NCBI RefSeq assembly: GCF_046197875.1
Contig: NZ_CP166991.1
Coordinates: forward strand, 558,001 to 622,000
Source of the DNA: Methanobrevibacter_A acididurans
GTDB taxonomy: Archaea > Methanobacteriota > Methanobacteria > Methanobacteriales > Methanobacteriaceae
Length of the DNA stretch: 64,000 bases
Direction of reading: 5' to 3'
Within the stretch, counting starts at the first letter, position 1; each line of letters opens with the position of its first letter. The notes beneath the pieces are model-generated. The model searched no databases and was not told the DNA's origin. It saw only the letters and a list, made by a program, of their open reading frames with translations. The position numbers and the translations under genes are program-made. Of the stretch, positions 7,960 to 15,767 are shown piece after piece.

Positions 7960-8910
7960 ATGAAATCTATTCCTAATGGAAAATTTTTACTTTTTAAATC
8001 ATGTATGGTAAATGTAGAATATCCAGGTATTGAATCATCAACTAAATACATATTTGATAAGTTAGGCATTGACTATATAATATCTCCTGAACAAACTTGT
8101 TGCACTGGATTAGGGCACTATAGTGATGTTTTTGATGAATTAGATACTACTGTAGTTGCAGCACGTAATTTTAATTTAGCAAAGTCTTTAAATCATGGAA
8201 ATTTAGCTATGATGTGTTCTACATGTTATGCTATTAATAAAAAATCTGCAGATTTATTAAATAATAATAAAGAAGTAAGAAATCATGTAAATGAAATATT
8301 TATTAAATCTGGTTTAAATGATAAAACTTACTCTGAAGGCGATATGGATTCTAGGGATAATATTTTTCATGTTGTTGAAATATTTTATAATAATCGAGAA
8401 AAAATTAATAAGCTGTTAAAATATCAATTAAAAGGATTAAAAGTTGCAACTCACCATGCGTGTCATTATTGCAAAGTTCAATATGAAGATACAATTGATG
8501 GAGTTAGAAATCCAATGTTACTAGATGAACTAGCTAAAACCTGTGGGATTGATACTCTAAAATGGTATGATCATAAAAGATTAACTTGTGGGAATGGGTT
8601 TCGCCAAAGATTTGTAAATAGGGATTATTCTTTAGAAGTAACTAAAGAAAAATTATTATCCTTAAAAGATGAGGGTGTGGACATTTTACTACATATGTGT
8701 CCAAATTGTCAAATTCAATATGATCGTTATCAACCCGTTATAGAAAAACAAATTGGGGAAAAAATTGGTATTTATCATATGAATATTAGTCAACTTATAG
8801 CTTTATCTATGGGTGCTGATCCTTATACTGTTGCAGGTATACAAACTCATAGTGTAAATTTAAATCAGGTTCTTAAAAATTTTGAAGAAATTCCTCGGGA
8901 GGTAGAATAA
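7960..8910 (+). CDS. hdrB: Heterodisulfide reductase-like subunit B with altered second CCG motif
   Basis: Catalytic-type subunit of an Hdr complex, 316 residues, with two CCG domains that bind non-cubane [4Fe-4S] clusters in the known enzyme. The N-terminal motif is complete: C15, C47-C48, C86 and C89 (C-S-T-C). The C-terminal one is not: C168 (H-H-A-C-H-Y-C), C247 and C250 (C-P-N-C) are there, but the expected C-C-G is T209-C210-G211, so one ligand is replaced by Thr. An extra Cys (C171) lies nearby and might compensate. This points to a changed second cluster and perhaps a different substrate. Overlaps hdrA by one base (TAATG). Confidence 0.88.
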   Translation: MKSIPNGKFLLFKSCMVNVEYPGIESSTKYIFDKLGIDYIISPEQTCCTGLGHYSDVFDELDTTVVAARNFNLAKSLNHGNLAMMCSTCYAINKKSADLLNNNKEVRNHVNEIFIKSGLNDKTYSEGDMDSRDNIFHVVEIFYNNREKINKLLKYQLKGLKVATHHACHYCKVQYEDTIDGVRNPMLLDELAKTCGIDTLKWYDHKRLTCGNGFRQRFVNRDYSLEVTKEKLLSLKDEGVDILLHMCPNCQIQYDRYQPVIEKQIGEKIGIYHMNISQLIALSMGADPYTVAGIQTHSVNLNQVLKNFEEIPREVE

Positions 8911-11237
8911 TGGTTGTGGAATCATTAAATCATAGTAGTAATTCTGATTTACGGATAGGAGTTTTTATTTGTAAATGTGGGGGTAATATTTCTGATAAAG
9001 TTGATATTAATCGTTTAATAGATGAGATTGATGCTAATGTTATTGAAGTTTACACTAATCTTTGTAGTTTAAATGGTAGGAAGATTATACGTGATAATAT
9101 TATTACTAAACATTTGGATCGTGTAGTTATTGTGGCATGTTCTCCAATTTCTCATGAAAAAACTTTTCAAGATTATATTAAACCATTAAATCCTTATTTA
9201 ATGGATATGGTCAATTTACGTGAACAATGTAGTTGGGTTCATTCTTCTAAAACTAAACTTACTGATAAAGCTGTTAGTTTGGTTAATGCAAGTATTGAGA
9301 AAGTAAAACAATCTCATCCTGTAGATCCTATTCTTTGCCAAACACCAGATAGTGTTGCAGTAATTGGTGCTGGAATTAGTGGAATATCTGCTGCTACAAG
9401 TTTAGCTCGTCAAGGTTATGAAGTTTATTTAATTGAAGATAAACCTAGTATAGGGGGGCATATGGCTGGAATTGGTAAAGTATTTTCTCCAGTTAAAATT
9501 GCTGAAGAATGTGGTTTATGTCTATTGAATCCTGTAATAAAAAGTGTAGTTGAGAATGATAATGTTAATATTTTAACTAATACTCATGTAAAAAGTATTA
9601 ATAGACGTGCAGGTACTTTTAATATAGTTCTAGAAAATAATCCTCGTTATGTTGATAATAATAAGTGTATAAGCTGTGGAGAATGTGCTGAAGTTTGTCC
9701 TGTTCAAGTACCTGATGAATTTAATGAATGCTTATCTTCACGTAAAGCTATTTATAAACCATATTCTCAAGCATATCCTGACACATATACTATTGATATG
9801 GATAATTGTAAAAAGTGTGGAGCCTGTGTTAAAAAGTGTAAAATGGATGCTATTTATTTAGATGGTGAAGTGGAAAATTTACCTATTACTGTAGGATCAG
9901 TGGTTATAGCTACAGGTCATGAATTATTTGATCCAAATAAAAGACCAGAATATAGTTATTCTCGTAATGAAGATGTTATCACTCAAAGTGAATTAGGTCG
10001 AATAATGGGGGTTAATGGGCCTACTAGGGGTAAACTTCTAAAACCAAGTAATAATGAGATCCCTAAACGTGTTGTAATGATACAATGTGTAGGTTCAAGA
10101 GATGATAAACCAGGAGCACATAAATATTGTAGTAAAGTTTGTTGTATGGTTGCTTTAAAAAATGCAAATATTATAAAACATAAATATCCTGATACAGATA
10201 TAGTGATTTGTTATACAGATATACGAACACCTGGAATGTATGAAAAGTATTATAAACATTCTCAACAATCTGGGATACGTTTAATAAGAGGACGTCCTGG
10301 TGAAGTAGTTAAAAGTGGTGATAATTTAATTATACGTGTTGAAGATACTTTACAGAAAAAGGTTAAAGAAGTAGAAGCCGATTTAGTAGTATTGTCCACG
10401 GCAATTGAACCGTCTCAAGGAACAAAAGATATGGCTAAATTATTAAATGTTGGTTTAACTGAAGATATGTTCATAAAAGAGTCACATCCTAAAATCAAAC
10501 CTGTAACAACAGATGTAAAAGGAGTATATGTTTGTGGAACTGCTCAAGATCCAAAAGATATCACTGAAAGTATTATGCAAGCTAATGCTGCAGCAAGCAA
10601 AGTATCTGAAATAATGCATGATGGAATTGAAGTTGAACCATTTATTGCTGAAATCGATAATGAAGCTTGTAATCTTTGTGGTGATTGTATAAACATGTGT
10701 AAATATAAAGCTATGAGTATTGTAGATGATGAATTATACATTGATCCTATGTGTTGTTCTGGTTGTGGAAAATGTTTAACAGTATGTAAAAGAAAATCCA
10801 TAAGAGTTAATGGGGATGTTGATGAGAAGATTTTCGCAACAATTTATGGTATGCTTAAGAATAAACCTTCAAATGAAAAATGTATTCTTGTATTTTTAGA
10901 TAATATTGGTTATACTGCAGCAGATAATATTGGAGTTAATAGAGTTGAATATCCTGAAAGTATTCGCATAATTAAGGTTCATAGTGTAAATAGAGTAATG
11001 TCTAAACATATTATTTATGCCTTGAAAAATGGGGCAGATGGAATATTTATTGGGGAATATCCAGGAGATTTAATGTATTCTGAAGTTGAAAGAAAGATGC
11101 ATACTATTCAAAATGATATAATTGCTAATAATATGGATCCTGAAAGATTACAATTTGCAAGAGTTTATATTCCTTATTTCAGAGGTTTAGCTGATAAATT
11201 TAAAGATTTTGATAATAAAATCAGATCTTTAGAATAA
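8910..11237 (+). CDS. hdrA: HdrA-like flavoprotein fused to a cysteine-less MvhD-like domain
   Basis: FAD-dependent electron hub of Hdr complexes, 775 residues, about 115 longer than the usual methanogen HdrA. Order: N-terminal domain with C-K-C-G-G-N; FAD-binding V-I-G-A-G-I-S-G near residue 150; E-C-G-L-C-L-L-N-P cluster segment; two ferredoxin motifs from C253 and C300; C-V-G-S-R-D with Y-C-S-K-V-C-C-M-V; two more ferredoxin motifs from C587 and C616; then residues about 648-775 that align with MvhD (A-A-D-N-I-G-V-N-R-V-E-Y-P, R-I-I-K-V, G-A-D-G-I-F-I, Y-P-G-D-L-M-Y). All MvhD cluster cysteines are replaced there. Known: MvhD passes electrons from hydrogenase or formate dehydrogenase to HdrA through a [2Fe-2S] cluster. 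Inferred: this fusion cannot use that route and the domain is kept for structure or docking. Confidence 0.9.
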   Translation: MVVESLNHSSNSDLRIGVFICKCGGNISDKVDINRLIDEIDANVIEVYTNLCSLNGRKIIRDNIITKHLDRVVIVACSPISHEKTFQDYIKPLNPYLMDMVNLREQCSWVHSSKTKLTDKAVSLVNASIEKVKQSHPVDPILCQTPDSVAVIGAGISGISAATSLARQGYEVYLIEDKPSIGGHMAGIGKVFSPVKIAEECGLCLLNPVIKSVVENDNVNILTNTHVKSINRRAGTFNIVLENNPRYVDNNKCISCGECAEVCPVQVPDEFNECLSSRKAIYKPYSQAYPDTYTIDMDNCKKCGACVKKCKMDAIYLDGEVENLPITVGSVVIATGHELFDPNKRPEYSYSRNEDVITQSELGRIMGVNGPTRGKLLKPSNNEIPKRVVMIQCVGSRDDKPGAHKYCSKVCCMVALKNANIIKHKYPDTDIVICYTDIRTPGMYEKYYKHSQQSGIRLIRGRPGEVVKSGDNLIIRVEDTLQKKVKEVEADLVVLSTAIEPSQGTKDMAKLLNVGLTEDMFIKESHPKIKPVTTDVKGVYVCGTAQDPKDITESIMQANAAASKVSEIMHDGIEVEPFIAEIDNEACNLCGDCINMCKYKAMSIVDDELYIDPMCCSGCGKCLTVCKRKSIRVNGDVDEKIFATIYGMLKNKPSNEKCILVFLDNIGYTAADNIGVNRVEYPESIRIIKVHSVNRVMSKHIIYALKNGADGIFIGEYPGDLMYSEVERKMHTIQNDIIANNMDPERLQFARVYIPYFRGLADKFKDFDNKIRSLE

Positions 11238-11264
11238 AATTTAGATATAATGAAGGTTTTTGGG

Positions 11265-12521
11265 ATGAAAAATAGGACTAAAGAAGAAATTAATGAGAAA
11301 ATTGTTAATGGTGAAGCAAAAATTTTAACAGCCGATGAGCTAAAAAGTAAAATTAAAAATTCTGATGAGATTTCATTTGATGATGTTGATGTTGTAACAA
11401 CTGGAACCTGTGGAATTATGAGTGGAACTGCTGCTATTTTACATATTCCTATTGCTGATGGGGGTTCATTTAAAAAAGCTAAAAAAATATTACTTAATGG
11501 TGTTGAAGGTCATGTGGGTCCTTGTCCAAATGAATGGTTAGGTTCAGTTGATTTAATAATTTATGGTACTGAACATAGTAAAACTAATCCCGAATATGGT
11601 GGCGGATTTTTATTTAAAGATTTAGTTATGGGTAAGGAAATTAATGTTGAAGTTGAATCTGAAAATGGAGAATTTTTTACTAAAAAAGTAACACTTGATG
11701 ATATGCCAACTGCTGAAATGATTGGAACACGTAATGCATTTAAAAATTATAATTCTTTCACTAATCCTGATAACGAAGATGGTATAACAAGTATTTTTGC
11801 CCAACCTGCTATGAAAGGAAATTTAAAAGAATACACATTTAGTGGTTGTGGAGATATTAACCCATTACAAAATGATCCGCAGCAAAATGTTATCAAAAGT
11901 GGATGTAAAATATTATTAAATGGGGCAGAAGGATTAATATTAGGTAATGGGACTAGAAGTTCTAAAGATAAACCTAATCTCATGTTAGCAGCTAATATGA
12001 AAGATATGGGTGAAAAATATTTAGGAGGATTTAAAACTTCAGAAGGTCCTGAAGTATTTGATTCAGTAGCAATTCCAATACCAATTCTGGATGAAAAAAT
12101 ATTTAACAATACTTTCTTGTTAGACAAAGATATTCCATTATCAATATCTCATATTAAGGGAAGACATTTGCCGTTAGCTCAAATTGATTATAGTAAAGCT
12201 TGGGTTGAAGGTAATGATGAAAGACCTATTTTTAATAAAGATGAATGTTTAAATTGTGATGAATGTGATGTAAAAAAATACTGTCCAACTAATGCTTTTA
12301 AAAATAAAAAAATAAATTTAGAGTATTGTTTTGGTTGTGGAGTATGTCATAATGTTTGTAAAAATCGAGCATTTAAAATCAATTTAGGAAGTATTAAAAC
12401 AGAAATTAATTCGAATAATGTTGAAATTCCTATTGTTTGTCGTGAATCTGATAGAAAACGAGCTAAAGATTTAGCTTTAGAATTAAAAGATAAAATCTTG
12501 AAAAATGAATTTAAGTTATAA
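11265..12521 (+). CDS. Methanogenesis marker 16 metalloprotein (COG1900/DUF39 plus ferredoxin domain)
   Basis: About 418 residues: a DUF39 domain (T-G-T-C-G-I-M-S-G-T-A near residue 46, then G-H-V-G-P-C-P-N-E-W and S-G-C-G-D-I-N-P) followed by a C-terminal dicluster ferredoxin (C-L-N-C-D-E-C... K-Y-C-P-T and C-F-G-C-G-V-C-H-N-V-C). COG1900 proteins are needed for homocysteine formation from aspartate semialdehyde and sulfide in Methanosarcina; the step needs two electrons, and the ferredoxin part could deliver them. Starts at ATG 11265 with AAGGT seven bases upstream; the ATG at 11250 lies before that ribosome site. Only 27 nt after hdrA, so co-transcribed with hdrCBA. Confidence 0.88.
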   Translation: MKNRTKEEINEKIVNGEAKILTADELKSKIKNSDEISFDDVDVVTTGTCGIMSGTAAILHIPIADGGSFKKAKKILLNGVEGHVGPCPNEWLGSVDLIIYGTEHSKTNPEYGGGFLFKDLVMGKEINVEVESENGEFFTKKVTLDDMPTAEMIGTRNAFKNYNSFTNPDNEDGITSIFAQPAMKGNLKEYTFSGCGDINPLQNDPQQNVIKSGCKILLNGAEGLILGNGTRSSKDKPNLMLAANMKDMGEKYLGGFKTSEGPEVFDSVAIPIPILDEKIFNNTFLLDKDIPLSISHIKGRHLPLAQIDYSKAWVEGNDERPIFNKDECLNCDECDVKKYCPTNAFKNKKINLEYCFGCGVCHNVCKNRAFKINLGSIKTEINSNNVEIPIVCRESDRKRAKDLALELKDKILKNEFKL

Positions 12522-12543
12522 ATATTAAAGGTTGTGTGAGAAA

Positions 12544-13314
12544 ATGAAATCATTTGAATTTTTATTACCTGATAGAATTAGTAAACCAAGAGATTCTGGT
12601 CTAACTATGGTTTTAGATAAAGGTTTAGGGTTAAAAAATGCAGAAAGTCTTATGGAAATTTCTGGAGAATATGTTGATTTGTTAAAATTTGGTTGGGGAA
12701 CATCTATTCTTCATGATAAAGATTTAATAAAGGATAAAGTTAAAATGTATCAATCTTTTAACATAAAAACTTTTACAGGGGGGACTTTATTTGAATTAGC
12801 TTGTTTAAATAATAAAATTGATGAAGTTTTTGAGGAATCTAAAAGTATTGGTTTTGATGCAATTGAAATTAGTAATGGTTCAATTGATATGGGTGAAGAT
12901 GATAAATTAAGTTTTATTAAAGAAGCTAAAAATAATGGATTTTTTGTTTTAAGTGAAGTAGGTAAAAAGAATATTACTAAAGATAAAAGCATATCTTTAG
13001 ATGAACGTATTGATGCAATTAAAGAAGAAATAAATGCTGGTTCAGATTTAGTTATTATGGAAGGTCGTGAAAGCGGTAAAAGTATTGGTATTTATGATGA
13101 TACTGGAGAAGTTAAGTTAGATGTTGTTAATTCTATTATTGATAAAATTGATGTTAATAATATTCTATGGGAAGCTCCTAATAAGAATCAACAAGTTAAT
13201 TTGGTTTTAAATATTGGTCAAAATGTAAATCTAGGGAATATTTCAACTACTGATATTACATCTGTTGAATCTATTCGAAGAGGTTTACGTGGTGATACAG
13301 TGGGGAAAGTATAA
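12544..13314 (+). CDS. comA: Phosphosulfolactate synthase
   Basis: First step of coenzyme M synthesis: adds sulfite to phosphoenolpyruvate. The roughly 256-residue TIM-barrel protein begins K-S-F-E-F-L-L-P-D-R and has the family segments K-P-R-D-S-G-L-T, D-L-L-K-F-G-W-G-T-S, Y-Q-S-F-N-I-K-T-F-T-G-G-T, and V-I-M-E-G-R-E-S-G. ATG 12544 is preferred over the TTG at 12532 because family members start with this Met. It lies 22 nt after the marker 16 gene and is the last gene of the hdrCBA transcript. Its stop codon directly abuts that of comE on the other strand, with no spacer. Confidence 0.93.
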   Translation: MKSFEFLLPDRISKPRDSGLTMVLDKGLGLKNAESLMEISGEYVDLLKFGWGTSILHDKDLIKDKVKMYQSFNIKTFTGGTLFELACLNNKIDEVFEESKSIGFDAIEISNGSIDMGEDDKLSFIKEAKNNGFFVLSEVGKKNITKDKSISLDERIDAIKEEINAGSDLVIMEGRESGKSIGIYDDTGEVKLDVVNSIIDKIDVNNILWEAPNKNQQVNLVLNIGQNVNLGNISTTDITSVESIRRGLRGDTVGKV

Positions 13315-13857
13315 TTAAATTTTTTCCATAAATCTATTTTTTATTTCCTCAGGAGATAATGGAATTACTGGAGATTTTGAATTTCCAGGTTCTATTTTAT
13401 ATCTAATTATTACAGGTTCATTGTAATCTTTTTCTAATAATTTTTTGAAATCTATTTCTTCGTATTCATAAGCATTTTTGTATCCAATACTTTTTATGAT
13501 TTTTAAAAGATCTGTATTTTTCGCATAGGTTTCTTGGTTTCCTGTTGAACCGTAAGCTCCATTGTCTAAAATTATTAAAATATAATTTTTGGGATTTTGG
13601 TTTTTTATTGTTACTAGTGTGGCTAAATTCATTAAAATGGATCCATCTCCATCTATACTAATAACTTTCTTATTTGGATTGGATAATGCTATTCCTAATC
13701 CTATACTGGAACATAATCCCATAGAACCTAACATGTAAAAGTTTTCTTCTCTATCTTTTATTTGGTATAATTCTTTACATGGAAATCCTATGTTACAAAT
13801 TATTAATTCATTAGTTATATGATTCATTATTTCCTGAATTGCATTGTATCTAATCAT
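13315..13857 (-). CDS. comE: Sulfopyruvate decarboxylase, beta subunit
   Basis: ThDP-binding subunit of the decarboxylase that turns sulfopyruvate into sulfoacetaldehyde in coenzyme M synthesis. The 180-residue protein has the ThDP/Mg motif G-D-G-S-I-L-M-N near residue 72 with the matching D-N-G-A-Y about 26 residues later, and an M-L-G-S-M-G-L-C-S-S-I-G-L-G segment before it. The subunit pair comD-comE is encoded in that order on the minus strand with a 2-nt gap. It converges tail to tail with comA. Confidence 0.92.
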   Translation of the reverse strand: MIRYNAIQEIMNHITNELIICNIGFPCKELYQIKDREENFYMLGSMGLCSSIGLGIALSNPNKKVISIDGDGSILMNLATLVTIKNQNPKNYILIILDNGAYGSTGNQETYAKNTDLLKIIKSIGYKNAYEYEEIDFKKLLEKDYNEPVIIRYKIEPGNSKSPVIPLSPEEIKNRFMEKI

Positions 13858-13859
13858 TT

Positions 13860-14363
13860 TTAATCATCTCCTTTCCAGTAACTAATTTCAAAAAGGATTG
13901 CAACTTGTGTTTTTTCTTTTTCTGCTTTAATCCATGATTTTTTTACAGTTTCTTTTGCATTTTTAGGTGTTTTTGGTTTATAATATGGGATGTTTAATGA
14001 TTCTAAAATTTTTGGTGTTGCTTTTCCCATAGGAACTTGACCTATTATTGGTTCTCCTTTGGTTCCTCTATGGCTTATTATCATTAATAAGGGGATTTTG
14101 TATAATTGACATAAGGATGCCAGTGCATTTACACTATTTCCAAGTCCACTATTTTGCATTAAAATACATGGTTTTTTTCCAGCTAAATAAGCTCCTGTAA
14201 GTATCCCTATTCCTTCTTCTTCTCTGGGTACAGGTATGTATGTAATTTCTTCATCTTTTTTTATTAAGTTGAATAAGTTTTGTAAATTAACACATGGTAC
14301 ACTTACAATAAAATTGATTCCAGCCTCTTTTATTCCTTCATATATTGCTTGGCTACTACTCAA
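13860..14363 (-). CDS. comD: Sulfopyruvate decarboxylase, alpha subunit
   Basis: Pyrimidine-binding subunit partner of ComE, 167 residues. Seen: V-S-V-P-C-V-N near residue 19, a catalytic-type Glu in P-R-E-E-E-G-I-G-I-L-T-G-A-Y near residue 46, and Q-N-S-G-L-G-N-S near residue 70, all standard for the N-terminal half of ThDP decarboxylases of this group. It precedes comE by 2 nt and both are divergently placed from the DUF2115 gene at 14546. Many other methanogens have comDE fused or adjacent like this. Confidence 0.92.
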   Translation of the reverse strand: MSSSQAIYEGIKEAGINFIVSVPCVNLQNLFNLIKKDEEITYIPVPREEEGIGILTGAYLAGKKPCILMQNSGLGNSVNALASLCQLYKIPLLMIISHRGTKGEPIIGQVPMGKATPKILESLNIPYYKPKTPKNAKETVKKSWIKAEKEKTQVAILFEISYWKGDD

Positions 14364-14545
14364 AATTTATTTCTCCTTTAATTATTTTAATCTAATTTTT
14401 TTTCAATAATAGTTTGTGTTTGTAAATATATATTCCTTTGTTCTTTTAAACTAATTTTGTCATTATTTTTTAATTTTTTATATTTAAATAAAAACATATT
14501 TATTTACTTTGATATTAATTATTATTAAGTAAGGAGATTAATTTT

Positions 14546-15094
14546 ATGGAAATGTTTAAAGATTTAATTAAATTAAGTCAGCAATCTGAAATTAGTAAAA
14601 ATAATGTTTTAAATATTTTAAAAGAGTATGCCAAAACTATTGGTATGTATGATCAGATGCTTGCTTGTACTCAAATGAAAGAAGAGAATGTTTATATTCA
14701 AAAGGAATATGCAGAAAAGTTTGAAGCTCTTTATATTAAATCTTTTATTTTTAGGGTTAATGATATTGAATCAGATAGGAAGGAGTATGTTGGATTAATT
14801 GATAAATCTATGTTTAAAGAAGCTATTAATTTATTTAAATTTCAATATGATGAGGATTCTGTTTCTAGAAGTGAAAATGATAAATTTCCACTTATTTATG
14901 CTTTAATTAGTTTTTATACTACTTTTATTCTTGAAGAACCTATTCATCCTGTAGGTTCTCCTTTTCCGGGAAATTTATATGTTATTGAAGAAGATGGGAA
15001 ATATCTTTGTCCTGTGAAAGATGCTCAAGAAGATTCTCCTAATGCTGTATGTAAGATGTGTATTGCTGAAAATTTAAATCATAAAAAATCTTAA
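14546..15094 (+). CDS. DUF2115 (UPF0305) family protein
   Basis: Conserved methanogen protein of unknown function, 182 residues. The family mark is the C-terminal half: Y-T-T-F-I-L-E-E-P-I-H-P-V-G-S-P-F-P-G near residue 130, then Y-L-C-P-V-K-D-A-Q and A-V-C-K-M-C-I-A. The four cysteines (C-P-V-K and C-x-x-C) and the histidine suggest a metal site, which is inference. ATG start after AAGGAG. It stands alone between comD and the iron transport genes. No function is proposed. Confidence 0.85.
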   Translation: MEMFKDLIKLSQQSEISKNNVLNILKEYAKTIGMYDQMLACTQMKEENVYIQKEYAEKFEALYIKSFIFRVNDIESDRKEYVGLIDKSMFKEAINLFKFQYDEDSVSRSENDKFPLIYALISFYTTFILEEPIHPVGSPFPGNLYVIEEDGKYLCPVKDAQEDSPNAVCKMCIAENLNHKKS

Positions 15095-15203
15095 TTTAAT
15101 TTTTTTTATTGTTTTTTAATCCTTTTTTTAAGTGTTTAGGCATGTTTTAAGGTTTTGATGTAAAATTATATATATCAGTTTTAATAGAATAATATATAAT
15201 TAA

Positions 15204-15225
15204 GTTTAGGATTACCTAAACTTTG
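15204..15225 (+). promoter_or_regulatory. DtxR-type palindromic operator in front of feoA
   Basis: Perfect inverted repeat AAGTTTAGG-ATTA-CCTAAACTT. The TTTAGG-N4-CCTAAA core is the shape recognised by DtxR/IdeR/MntR-type metal repressors. It begins at the 3' end of a TATA-like stretch (ATATATAATTAA, 15194-15205) and covers the expected transcription start, 30 nt upstream of the feoA GTG. Binding of an iron-loaded repressor would block feoAB. The regulator gene is not in the window. Confidence 0.65.
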
Positions 15226-15254
15226 TTTTTATTAAAAAAATAAGGGTGAAATAA

Positions 15255-15620
15255 GTGTCTCATAGACATTTTAAAAATCATAAAAGACATCAACATGAAC
15301 ATGTAAATGAAGAACATTGTCATGGTCAAAATAAAATTCAATATCCTCCAAATTGTAAAAAATTAAATGAATTAAAAGAGGGACAACATGGCAAAATAAT
15401 ATCATTCCATAATCATGGACATCAAGGGCATGTTGATGAATCTCATAAAGAATTAAAACGTCATTTAATGAGTATGGGATTTGTAAAAGGTGCAGAAATA
15501 AAATTAGAAGAGATTGCGCCTTTAGGGGATCCTTTAAAAGTGAAAGTTAAAGGATATGATATAGCCCTCAGAAAAGAAGAAGCTGAAGATATAGTAGTTG
15601 ACTTATCTGAAGAGAAATAA
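15255..15620 (+). CDS. feoA: FeoA-like protein with His-rich N-terminus
   Basis: Small SH3-like partner of the ferrous iron transporter, 121 residues against about 75 for a plain FeoA. Residues 1-25 hold many histidines (H-R-H, H-K-R-H-Q-H-E-H, E-E-H-C-H) and a second His run, H-N-H-G-H-Q-G-H, interrupts the SH3 core near residue 52. The core itself is normal: L-N-E-L-K-E-G-Q-H-G-K-I near 35, R-H-L-M-S-M-G-F-V-K-G-A-E near 73, and A-L-R-K-E-E-A-E-D-I-V-V at the end. GTG start with GGGTGA upstream. The His runs probably bind Fe or another metal (inference). Followed 147 nt later by feoB. Confidence 0.88.
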   Translation: MSHRHFKNHKRHQHEHVNEEHCHGQNKIQYPPNCKKLNELKEGQHGKIISFHNHGHQGHVDESHKELKRHLMSMGFVKGAEIKLEEIAPLGDPLKVKVKGYDIALRKEEAEDIVVDLSEEK

Positions 15621-15767
15621 CTTTTTTTAAAATTTTAAATACTAATTTTTTTGAAATAGTTAAAGACAATTTTTTTAAATAAAAGTTTTTTTTTAATAAA
15701 AAATATTTCTTTTATAATTATTCACCACTTATCATAGACATAAAATAAACTAAGGAAAAATATTAAA

